From: Flavobacteriaceae bacterium
GTDB taxonomy: Bacteria > Bacteroidota > Bacteroidia > Flavobacteriales > Flavobacteriaceae
Assembly (NCBI GenBank): GCA_947453195.1
Contig: CANGFO010000009.1
Span: forward strand, 51,071-115,070
Direction: 5' to 3'
DNA: 64,000 nucleotides
The notes under the pieces are model-generated. The model searched no databases. It saw only the letters and a list, made by a program, of their open reading frames with translations, and was not told where the DNA came from. The position numbers were made by a program, and so were the translations under genes. This document shows, in pieces, positions 35,441 to 44,040 of this stretch (position 1 is the stretch's first letter; every line of letters begins with the position of its first letter).

Positions 35441-36438
35441 TATCTTTTATTTTGATAATATATTAAACTCATCTCTTCAACTAAGAAAAATAAATAAGCA
35501 TTCCATCCAAAAGCTTTCATTTTAAGTGTCCAAATTTTAGATGCATTCCAATCTTCATTCGTTATTCTGACAGATATTATCTGTTTTTTTACTTGTTTTA
35601 TAAGCTGCAATTTTTCACTTCTAGAAGTTGCTGCACCACAATACTGATCCAACAATCGAACGGCATTACTCGTATACTCCTCCTCTTTTTTTTTCAAAAA
35701 ATTGGTATCTAAATCAGTTATTGTATTACTTAACTCCATTAAAGTCAAATAAGAACTAACTCTATTTCTTATTGCTTTGGCAGAAAGGGCAGTTGTCAAA
35801 CTGTTAGCCCGAATTCTATAATTATAAAGCGCTATTGGTAACTTGCTAATTTTACCAACTCTCCCAAAACATTCTAAATTAAAATAATCATCTTCATGAA
35901 TCTGGTTTGGTTTAAACTTTAAATTATTTGAACTGATAAATGCTGTTTTATAGACATATGCCCAAGAACCAGTAAAAAAATGATTCGATTGTGCAATAAA
36001 ATCTACTCCAGAAATGGCTTCAATAGTTTGGATATTCTTTGGATTAGAATAACTTTTTTGCTCCTCCTGATATTCCAGATACGAAAATGAAATCAAATCA
36101 TAATCTTTCTCTTGCAGTTTTTCAACCAACTTGTCTATTGCTCCTTCTGCAATCCAATCATCCCCATCTACAAACCAAATATAATCGCCTGTTGCCTGAT
36201 TAATCCCAGTATTTCTTGCCACACTTAATCCGCCATTTTCCTGATTTATCACTTTAATTCTAGAGTCTAAATCGACATAATCTGCTATTATTTTTCCAGA
36301 ATTATCATTAGACCCGTCATTAACTACTAGTATTTCAATATTCTTATAATCCTGATTTCGTATACTATCCAAACATTGCTGAAGGTAACTTTCAACATTG
36401 TAAACAGGAACTATTATGGATATTTTAATACTACTCAT
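35440..36438 (-). CDS. Glycosyltransferase family 2 (GT-A)
   Basis: This 332-residue protein starts IKISIIVPVYNVESYL and carries NDGSNDNS and FVDGDDWI at about 92-99. HEDDYFNLE near 183 gives the acidic pair of the catalytic region. It sits 27 bases after the second ATPase gene and overlaps the next GT2 gene by one base. It resembles the enzyme at 34,460 in size and order of motifs, but they differ throughout. It should work on the cytoplasmic face before export. Confidence 0.92.
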   Translation of the reverse strand: MSSIKISIIVPVYNVESYLQQCLDSIRNQDYKNIEILVVNDGSNDNSGKIIADYVDLDSRIKVINQENGGLSVARNTGINQATGDYIWFVDGDDWIAEGAIDKLVEKLQEKDYDLISFSYLEYQEEQKSYSNPKNIQTIEAISGVDFIAQSNHFFTGSWAYVYKTAFISSNNLKFKPNQIHEDDYFNLECFGRVGKISKLPIALYNYRIRANSLTTALSAKAIRNRVSSYLTLMELSNTITDLDTNFLKKKEEEYTSNAVRLLDQYCGAATSRSEKLQLIKQVKKQIISVRITNEDWNASKIWTLKMKAFGWNAYLFFLVEEMSLIYYQNKR

Positions 36439-36465
36439 TCTATTTAGAATCTGACAACTTCTAAT

Positions 36466-37761
36466 TTATTTCCTTTCGATTAACTTAATTGAATCCCATT
36501 TAATTGGGATATTTCCATGTTGGGGTTGAGTTATAAACTGCGACCAAGTAGTGCTTTTTATTATATTTTCAACCACCGATAATGAAATTGCATCAACAGC
36601 ATATTTACTAGTAAATCCTCCTTTACCCACCTGAAAATATAAATTCATAAAATAATCACCTTGTTTCCAACCAATATCTCCCAAATTTACTTCTACCCTA
36701 CTATTTCCTGGATTTATTTTCAAATCATATTCTTGAAATTCATTCCCAAATGAACCAATAGAAACGCCATCAAAAGTTTTAAATTCGATATTAAAAAACA
36801 AATAATTACTTTGACCTTCTAATTTATCTACTTCAAAACTAAAAACCAATCGTTCTCCTTGTCTAACTTCAACATGCTTTTCAATTTGGTCATTAAAAGC
36901 AATATTTGAAATGGTACAATCTTGTAATACAATTTTTATTTTTTCGTTGCTAGTTTGATTTCTAATAAAATTATTTTGAATACTTTGATTAATAATATCT
37001 ACACTCTTTCCTTGGCCTAAAATCATGCCTTTATCTAATAAAATCGAGGTGTTACATAAATTGGTGATTGCACCCATATTATGACTCACAAACAAAACAG
37101 TTCTACCTTCACCCTTACTCACATCCCCCATTTTACCCAAGCATTTCTTTTGAAACTCAGCATCACCAACAGCAAGCACCTCATCAACAATAAGAATTTC
37201 ACTTTCTAAATGTGCCGCTACTGCAAATGCCAATCGCACATACATTCCAGAGGAATAGCGTTTTACAGGAGTATCAATATAACGTTCTACTCCGCTAAAA
37301 GCTATAATTTCATCAAGCTTTCGTGTAATTTCATGGCGGCGCATTCCTAATATGGCTCCGTTTAAATAAATATTTTCGCGACCTGTCATATCGGGATTAA
37401 ATCCAGTACCTACTTCAAGTAAAGAAGCAATACGACCATTTACTTTAAAACTTCCGGTGGTTGGCTTGGTTACTTTACTTAACAATTTCAACAAAGTACT
37501 TTTTCCGGCTCCGTTTCGTCCAATGATTCCAACAGCTTGACCCTGCTCTATTTCAAAATTAATATCGCGCAACGACCACACATAATCACTTTCACCTTTA
37601 GAAGCCCTATCATTAACTTCACCCACACGCAAATACGGATCTTCTTTGCCCCGTACCTTGTGCCAAAAACGATTCAAGTCGTGACTCAATGTCCCCGTGC
37701 CCACTTCTCCAAGTCGGTATTGTTTTGAAATATTTTCTGCTTTTATGGCTAAATGCTTCAT
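36466..37761 (-). CDS. ABC transporter ATPase, Wzt type with glycan-binding C-domain (copy B)
   Basis: This 431-residue protein has the same ATPase domain as copy A. Walker A is GRNGAGKST (81-89). The signature RYSSGMYVRLAFA lies at about 168-180, Walker B ILIVDEVLAVGDA at 189-201, and FVSHN near 224-228. From here it diverges fully. The C-terminal domain (about 260-431) is a different beta-rich module with VRQGERLVFSFEVDKL and VNLGDIGWKQGDYFMNL, in the style of the Wzt C-domains that bind the chain end. It follows the permease gene by 42 bases. With one permease and two ATPases, either both form a mixed dimer or each serves a different glycan. Confidence 0.93.
   Translation of the reverse strand: MKHLAIKAENISKQYRLGEVGTGTLSHDLNRFWHKVRGKEDPYLRVGEVNDRASKGESDYVWSLRDINFEIEQGQAVGIIGRNGAGKSTLLKLLSKVTKPTTGSFKVNGRIASLLEVGTGFNPDMTGRENIYLNGAILGMRRHEITRKLDEIIAFSGVERYIDTPVKRYSSGMYVRLAFAVAAHLESEILIVDEVLAVGDAEFQKKCLGKMGDVSKGEGRTVLFVSHNMGAITNLCNTSILLDKGMILGQGKSVDIINQSIQNNFIRNQTSNEKIKIVLQDCTISNIAFNDQIEKHVEVRQGERLVFSFEVDKLEGQSNYLFFNIEFKTFDGVSIGSFGNEFQEYDLKINPGNSRVEVNLGDIGWKQGDYFMNLYFQVGKGGFTSKYAVDAISLSVVENIIKSTTWSQFITQPQHGNIPIKWDSIKLIERK
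37081..37761 (-). repeat. Duplicated ATPase domain, copy B (partner 33772-34449)
   Basis: This is the partner of the repeat at 33772-34449, in the same orientation and about 3.3 kb away. It could serve as a substrate for recombination that would delete the two GT2 genes and one C-terminal domain. Confidence 0.88.
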
Positions 37762-37803
37762 TGTCTATAAACTATTTTTTTTCTTTCTTCTTCTAACTAC
37801 TTA

Positions 37804-38655
37804 CTATACCGTATCCATGAAGCTTTTCTCTACTTTATTAAAAATCAAAACTCCTAATAATAATATCACAGCTATAATACCAGTACTCATGACTAAAGTA
37901 TCTGGATTAAAGTTACCTGTACCTAAAAATCCATATCGAAAACATTCAAATATTCCTGTTAAAGGATTTAGATTAACAATCCATTGTCTTTCTGCTGGAA
38001 TCGAAGTAATAGAATAAACCACCGGAGTAGCAAACATAAAAAGCTGTATTCCAAAGGTTAGTAAAAAAACTAAATCTTTATATTTGGTAGTAAGTGACGA
38101 AAATATCATTCCCAATCCTAAAGAAAAAGAAGCCATTAACACTACTAGAAAAGGGGTTGCTAAAAGCCAAATATTAGGATGCAGCATGTTTTTTACAAAA
38201 GTATAATACATAATAACTGCAATAAATAAAGCAAACTGAATAGCAAATTTCATTAATCCAGAAACTACTATTGATAATGGCATAATTAGCCTTGGGAAAT
38301 ATACTTTACCCAAAACTGCTGCATTATCTCTAAAGACCGTAGCAGTTTTTGTTAAGGTTTCCGAAAAGTAATTCCATATAGTAACTCCTGATAAATAAAA
38401 TGCTATTTGCGGAGCACCATCGGTAGATAGTTTTGCAATTTGTCCAAATATCAATACATAAATTAAGGTAGTTAAAATAGGTTGAATAAAGAACCAAATC
38501 GGACCTAATATGGTTTGCTTGTAAAAGGTAACATAATCTTTTTTTACCAGCATAAGCAATAAATCTCTGTAATGCCACACCTCTCGAAAATTTACAGAAA
38601 AAATAGAACTGTGTGATTTTATTTCTTCAGTCCATACTTGTTTGGAATCACTCAT
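37804..38655 (-). CDS. ABC-2 type permease for polysaccharide export (Wzm type)
   Basis: This 283-residue protein has a cytoplasmic N-terminal region of about 35 residues and six transmembrane helices. It carries the ABC2_membrane signs of the TagG/Wzm group: YKQTILGPIWFFIQPILTTLIYVLIFG near 45-71, FYLSGVTIWNYFSETL, and a C-terminal LNPLTGIFECFRYGFLG near 228-244. It makes the inner-membrane pore for the lipid-linked polysaccharide. It overlaps the regulator gene upstream by 4 bases, and copy B of the ATPase follows. It is the only permease of this class in the window. Confidence 0.93.
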   Translation of the reverse strand: MSDSKQVWTEEIKSHSSIFSVNFREVWHYRDLLLMLVKKDYVTFYKQTILGPIWFFIQPILTTLIYVLIFGQIAKLSTDGAPQIAFYLSGVTIWNYFSETLTKTATVFRDNAAVLGKVYFPRLIMPLSIVVSGLMKFAIQFALFIAVIMYYTFVKNMLHPNIWLLATPFLVVLMASFSLGLGMIFSSLTTKYKDLVFLLTFGIQLFMFATPVVYSITSIPAERQWIVNLNPLTGIFECFRYGFLGTGNFNPDTLVMSTGIIAVILLLGVLIFNKVEKSFMDTV

Positions 38656-39203
38656 ATTGTTGGAGTTTTAATTGTTTTATCCTGAATTTCTTCATATATA
38701 ATTATACTTTTTACCTGTTCTTGTGGTAAAAAATAATTTTGTTGCGTCGTAAAAAATACCTTTCTACTTATTTCTTGTTCGATTTTCACAGCTAGTTGAT
38801 CAATGTATTCTTGATTTAGTTCCTTGCCTACAACGAGCACCTCAATCACTCCCGAATCAATACCTTTAGCATAATCTCCTAAAACAACAATTTGCTCCAC
38901 AGTACCCATACGAGCCAATATCATTTCAATAATAGCATCTAAACCAATGTGCTGAAAAACAATTTTTTGAAGAGTAGAAAAGAAGGGATGTTTTTTATTT
39001 GCCTTATAAGATACTGTATTTTTAACGGCTTTTTTCTCTAAATAACCGGCTTCCGAAAGGTTGTTTAGTTCTTTTCGAATTGCATTTGTAGATTCGTTCA
39101 TTTCCTCTGCCAAACCTCTCAAATGACCATTATTGGCAGCATTAATAAAGAACTTGACCAATATCCGGATACGGGTTTTTGAAGTAATAAGTGTATCTAA
39201 CAT
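38652..39203 (-). CDS. Winged-helix regulator with degenerate nucleotidyltransferase-like domain
   Basis: This 183-residue protein starts at the ATG at 39203 (MLDTLITSKTR). A TTG two codons earlier is less likely. Residues about 5-75 form an ArsR/MarR-like winged helix with LRGLAEEMNESTNAIRKELNNLSEAGYL as the recognition part. Residues about 95-150 look like a nucleotidyltransferase fold (VEQIVVLGDYAKGIDSGVIEVLVVG). The metal-binding GS and DxD positions are changed to GD and IEV, so it should not be catalytic. It is the first gene of the exporter operon and overlaps the permease by 4 bases. A palindrome over its own promoter suggests autoregulation. What it senses is not known. Confidence 0.83.
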   Translation of the reverse strand: MLDTLITSKTRIRILVKFFINAANNGHLRGLAEEMNESTNAIRKELNNLSEAGYLEKKAVKNTVSYKANKKHPFFSTLQKIVFQHIGLDAIIEMILARMGTVEQIVVLGDYAKGIDSGVIEVLVVGKELNQEYIDQLAVKIEQEISRKVFFTTQQNYFLPQEQVKSIIIYEEIQDKTIKTPTI

Positions 39204-39220
39204 TGGCAAACTTAGATTTG

Positions 39221-39241
39221 GTGAGTAACAAAAGTACTCAC
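39221..39241. promoter_or_regulatory. Inverted repeat overlapping the exporter-operon promoter (operator candidate)
   Basis: The perfect 7-bp arms GTGAGTA (39221-39227) and TACTCAC (39235-39241) are separated by 7 bases. The centre of the repeat covers the -7 element at 39229-39236. Binding here would block the promoter of the regulator gene and all genes down to 27,630. Confidence 0.65.
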
Positions 39242-39259
39242 TTTATTTTTTTTTACCAA
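39229..39259 (-). promoter_or_regulatory. Promoter of the regulator/exporter operon (-33 TTG, -7 TACTTTTG)
   Basis: On the minus strand, TTG (39257-39259) and TACTTTTG (39229-39236) are 20 bases apart, matching the flavobacterial TTG/TAnnTTTG promoter with a usual spacer. The leader to the ATG at 39203 would be about 20 bases. This is the best complete promoter in the window. Confidence 0.7.
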
Positions 39260-39273
39260 ATAATTAAGAATAA

Positions 39274-39300
39274 AAAAGTCGGAGATAAACTCCGACTTTT
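39274..39300 (-). terminator. Terminator after rfbB
   Basis: A perfect 11-bp stem AAAAGTCGGAG / CTCCGACTTTT has a 5-base loop, with a T-run on the minus strand. It ends the 47.3-39.3 kb unit and separates it from the regulator operon. Confidence 0.9.
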
Positions 39301-39308
39301 ACTATAAC

Positions 39309-40355
39309 TTATTGATATTGTTTTTCGTAATAATGAGCATAAGCCCCAGTAGTGACATTTTTAAGCCATTCTTCGTTGGCTAAATACCAATCAATGGTGC
39401 GTTCTAATCCTTCTTCAAAAGTAACTGATGGTTTCCAACCTAGTTCTTTGTTAATTTTGCTTGCATCAATAGCGTAACGCAAATCATGACCTGGTCTATC
39501 TTTCACATAGGTAATTAATTTTGCCGATTCTCCATCTGGACGACCTAATTTTTTATCCATTTGCTGACAAAGCAATTTAACTAAATCAATATTTTTCCAT
39601 TCGTTAAATCCACCAATATTATAGGTTTCGTGATTTTTTCCTTCATGAAAAACCAAATCAATTGCTACTGCATGATCCTCAACAAAAAGCCAATCACGGG
39701 TGTAATTTCCATCTCCATATACAGGCAATGCTTTATTAGTAATGATATTATTAATGAATAAAGGAATTAATTTTTCTGGAAAATGATTTGGCCCATAATT
39801 ATTAGAACAATTAGTAATTACATAAGGCAAACCATAGGTTTCCCCATAGGCACGAACAAAATGATCTGAGCTTGCTTTAGATGCAGAATAAGGTGAATTT
39901 GGATCATAAGGAGTAGTTTCAGTAAATAAGCCTGTGGCTCCTAGAGAACCGTACACCTCATCGGTTGAAATATGATAAAATCGTTTACCCTCCCAATTAT
40001 TGATCCAAATCGTTTTGGCCGCATTTAGTAAATTCATAGTACCAATAACATTCGTTCGAACAAAACTCAATGGATCGGTTATAGATCGATCTACATGAGA
40101 TTCGGCTGCTAAATGAAGTACGCCATCAAATTGATGTGTTTGAAATAAGGTATTAATAAAATCAGCATCAACAATATCTCCTTTAATAAAAGTATAATTC
40201 GCTGCATCCTGAATATCAGCAATGTTTTCTAGATTTCCTGCATAGGTCAAAGCATCCAAATTATAAATATGATAATTTGGGTATTTTGTTACCATTCTTC
40301 TCACTACATGTGATCCAATAAAACCAGCTCCACCTGTAATTAATATCTTTTTCAT
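39309..40355 (-). CDS. rfbB: dTDP-glucose 4,6-dehydratase
   Basis: This 348-residue protein has the full family length. The Rossmann motif TGGAGFIGSHVVR lies at 7-19, STDEVYGSLG with the catalytic Asp-Glu pair near 130-140, and SPYSASKASSDHFVRAYGETYG with the Tyr-Lys pair near 155-175. The enzyme makes dTDP-4-keto-6-deoxyglucose, the branch point to rhamnose, fucosamine-type and other deoxy sugars. RmlA, RmlC and RmlD are not in this window and would have to be encoded elsewhere. It is the last gene of the nucleotide-sugar operon and is followed by a strong terminator. Confidence 0.95.
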   Translation of the reverse strand: MKKILITGGAGFIGSHVVRRMVTKYPNYHIYNLDALTYAGNLENIADIQDAANYTFIKGDIVDADFINTLFQTHQFDGVLHLAAESHVDRSITDPLSFVRTNVIGTMNLLNAAKTIWINNWEGKRFYHISTDEVYGSLGATGLFTETTPYDPNSPYSASKASSDHFVRAYGETYGLPYVITNCSNNYGPNHFPEKLIPLFINNIITNKALPVYGDGNYTRDWLFVEDHAVAIDLVFHEGKNHETYNIGGFNEWKNIDLVKLLCQQMDKKLGRPDGESAKLITYVKDRPGHDLRYAIDASKINKELGWKPSVTFEEGLERTIDWYLANEEWLKNVTTGAYAHYYEKQYQ

Positions 40356-40388
40356 TTCTTATTTACTACTTCAATTATTTGCTTCAAA

Positions 40389-41666
<1,278 letters not shown>

Positions 41667-41675
41667 TGCAATTAT

Positions 41676-43067
41676 TTAAGATCCTATACCTTGATAATGA
41701 AAACCTATTTTACGCAATTTTTCACCATCCAATACATTTCGACCGTCAAAAACAAAAGCGGGTTTCAACATACTGTCATATATTTTTTGCCAATCGTAAT
41801 CCTTGAATTCATCCCACTCTGTTAATACCGCAATAGCATGAGCCTCTTTACAGGCATCATAAGCATTTTCATTGGATGCGATGTATTTTGCATTTTGGGC
41901 TTCTTTTCTTGATTCTAAATAATTTAAATCAAATAATATTTGTTCGTGACTTACTTTAGGATCATAAACAGATATTGAAGCTTGTTCATTTATTAAATCA
42001 TCTGCCACATAGATTGCAGCAGATTCTCTAGTATCGTTAGTATCTTTTTTAAATGCCCACCCAAAGAAGGCTATTTTTTTCCCTGAAATTGTGTTGTAAA
42101 GTGTGCTCACAATATTTTTAGAAAATCTTCTTTTTTGGTGATCGTTCATAATGATTACTTGTTCCCAATAATCGGCTACTTCATTTAATCCAAATGATTT
42201 GGCAATGTAAACTAAATTCAAAATGTCTTTTTGGAAACAAGATCCACCAAAACCAACAGAAGCTTTTAAAAATTTAGGTCCTATTCTGCTATCCATTCCA
42301 ATAGCTTTAGCCACTTCACTCACATCTGCACCAGTTTTTTCACAAAGTTCAGAAAGTGCGTTTATAGAAGAAACACGTTGTGCTAAAAAGGCATTTGCAG
42401 TAAGTTTAGATAATTCTGACGACCAAATATTGGTTGTCAAAATACGTTCTTTAGGTACCCAATTATCATAAACACCCACTAACGACTGAATTGCTTCTTG
42501 TCCTTCGGGAGTGGTATCACCACCAATTAATACTCTATCCGGACTTAATAAATCTTCAACAGCCGTGCCTTCAGCTAGAAATTCAGGATTGGATAAAATT
42601 TGAAATTGAACTCCGTTTCCAGTATTATCTAATATATTTTTTATTGCTTCGGCAGTTCGAACTGGAAGCGTTGATTTTTCTACAACAATTTTATTTTCTT
42701 TTGATACACGAGCAATTTGTCTTGCACAAAGCTCGATATATTTTAAATCGGCCGCCATTCCTTTACCCGAACCGTAGGTTTTAGTAGGTGTATTTACAGA
42801 AATAAATATCAATTGAGCTTCTGCAATTGCCTCATCTACTTTTGTAGAAAAGAATAAATTTTTCCCTCTCGATTGTGCTACAATTTCACCCAATCCTGGT
42901 TCATATACGGGAATATTATTTACATCTTCGTCATTCCATTTATCAATTCGCTGTTCGTTTAAGTCAACAACGGTTACCTTAATATCTGGACACTTTTGAG
43001 CAATAACCGCCATGGTTGGCCCTCCAACATAACCTGCGCCGATACAACAAATGTTTGTAATTTTCAT
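41676..43067 (-). CDS. UDP-glucose 6-dehydrogenase
   Basis: This 463-residue protein is of the longer, eukaryote-like UGDH class. It has [18 protein letters not shown] at 10-27, the catalytic Cys in [14 protein letters not shown] near 270-283, and [20 protein letters not shown] near 332-351. It oxidises UDP-glucose twice with NAD+ to UDP-glucuronate in the cytoplasm. With the WbpA-type enzyme next to it, the operon can supply two different uronic acids. This agrees with the GH88/GH105-like hydrolase at 19,956. It lies 6 bases after the epimerase gene. Confidence 0.94.
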   Translation of the reverse strand: MKITNICCIGAGYVGGPTMAVIAQKCPDIKVTVVDLNEQRIDKWNDEDVNNIPVYEPGLGEIVAQSRGKNLFFSTKVDEAIAEAQLIFISVNTPTKTYGSGKGMAADLKYIELCARQIARVSKENKIVVEKSTLPVRTAEAIKNILDNTGNGVQFQILSNPEFLAEGTAVEDLLSPDRVLIGGDTTPEGQEAIQSLVGVYDNWVPKERILTTNIWSSELSKLTANAFLAQRVSSINALSELCEKTGADVSEVAKAIGMDSRIGPKFLKASVGFGGSCFQKDILNLVYIAKSFGLNEVADYWEQVIIMNDHQKRRFSKNIVSTLYNTISGKKIAFFGWAFKKDTNDTRESAAIYVADDLINEQASISVYDPKVSHEQILFDLNYLESRKEAQNAKYIASNENAYDACKEAHAIAVLTEWDEFKDYDWQKIYDSMLKPAFVFDGRNVLDGEKLRKIGFHYQGIGS

Positions 43068-43073
43068 TCTAAT

Positions 43074-44039
43074 TTATTTTAAGTTGTCCCAATACCAATT
43101 TACAGCTTCTTTCAATCCATCTTGAAAAGAAAATTTGGGATTATAATTTAATAATTCTTTTGCTTTTTCAATACTTGCCAATGAATGCGGTATATCTCCT
43201 GCTCTATTTGGCCCATAAATACAATCAATTGATGCAATTGACGAATCTTTTTCTGATAAGTATTTTTTCAAATAAAATACCATATCATTCAAGGTTGTTC
43301 GATCGCCATAAGCTGTATTATATACAGTATTTACAGCCAACGGATTTTGAGTTGTTAACGCTAATTCATTTATTTGAATCACATTATCAATATACGTGAA
43401 ATCTCTTGAAAACATGCCGTCACCATTAATAACCGGACTTTCCCTTTTCATTAATTGCATAACAAATTTTGGAATCACAGCCGCATAGGCACCATTAGGA
43501 TCTTGCTTTCTTCCAAAAACATTAAAATAACGCAAACCTATTGTTTCCAAACCGTATGTTCTACTGAAAATATCTGCATACAATTCATTTACATATTTTG
43601 TAATCGCATAAGGAGACAATGGTTTGCCAATTACTTCTTCAACTTTAGGGAGTGATTCTGAGTCACCATAAGTAGAAGAACTTGCGGCATAAATAAATCG
43701 TTTTACTCCTGCATCTCTTGAAGCGGTCAGCATATTTAAAAATCCCGAAATATTCACTTCATTCGTAGTAATCGGATCACTAATAGATCTTGGAACCGAA
43801 CCCAAAGCAGCTTCATGCAATACATAATCTACTCCATTTACAGCATTAATACAATCCTCAATATTTCGAATATCACCTTCAATTAATGTGAAATTTGCAT
43901 TTGATAAAAAAGGAGTAACATTGTAACGATGTCCTGTAGAAAAATTATCTAAACAAACTACTTCCTCCCCTTTTGCCAAAAAATATTCGCATAAGTTCGA
44001 TCCGATAAATCCTGCACCACCTGTGATTAGTATTTTCAT
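43074..44039 (-). CDS. UDP-N-acetylglucosamine 4-epimerase-like SDR (WbpP/TviC type)
   Basis: This 321-residue extended SDR has TGGAGFIGSNLCEYFLAKG at the start. SSSTYGDSESLP carries the catalytic Ser, and LSPYAITKYVNELYADIF carries the Tyr-x3-Lys. The pattern, with LRYFNVFGRKQDPNGAYAAVIP, fits the TviC/WbpP group that interconverts GlcNAc and GalNAc forms of UDP-sugars, including their uronic acids. I place the start at the ATG at 44039, directly after the stop of the kinase gene. The ATG at 44060 would overlap the kinase by 20 bases and add a short non-conserved stretch. Confidence 0.9.
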   Translation of the reverse strand: MKILITGGAGFIGSNLCEYFLAKGEEVVCLDNFSTGHRYNVTPFLSNANFTLIEGDIRNIEDCINAVNGVDYVLHEAALGSVPRSISDPITTNEVNISGFLNMLTASRDAGVKRFIYAASSSTYGDSESLPKVEEVIGKPLSPYAITKYVNELYADIFSRTYGLETIGLRYFNVFGRKQDPNGAYAAVIPKFVMQLMKRESPVINGDGMFSRDFTYIDNVIQINELALTTQNPLAVNTVYNTAYGDRTTLNDMVFYLKKYLSEKDSSIASIDCIYGPNRAGDIPHSLASIEKAKELLNYNPKFSFQDGLKEAVNWYWDNLK

Positions 44040-44040
44040 C

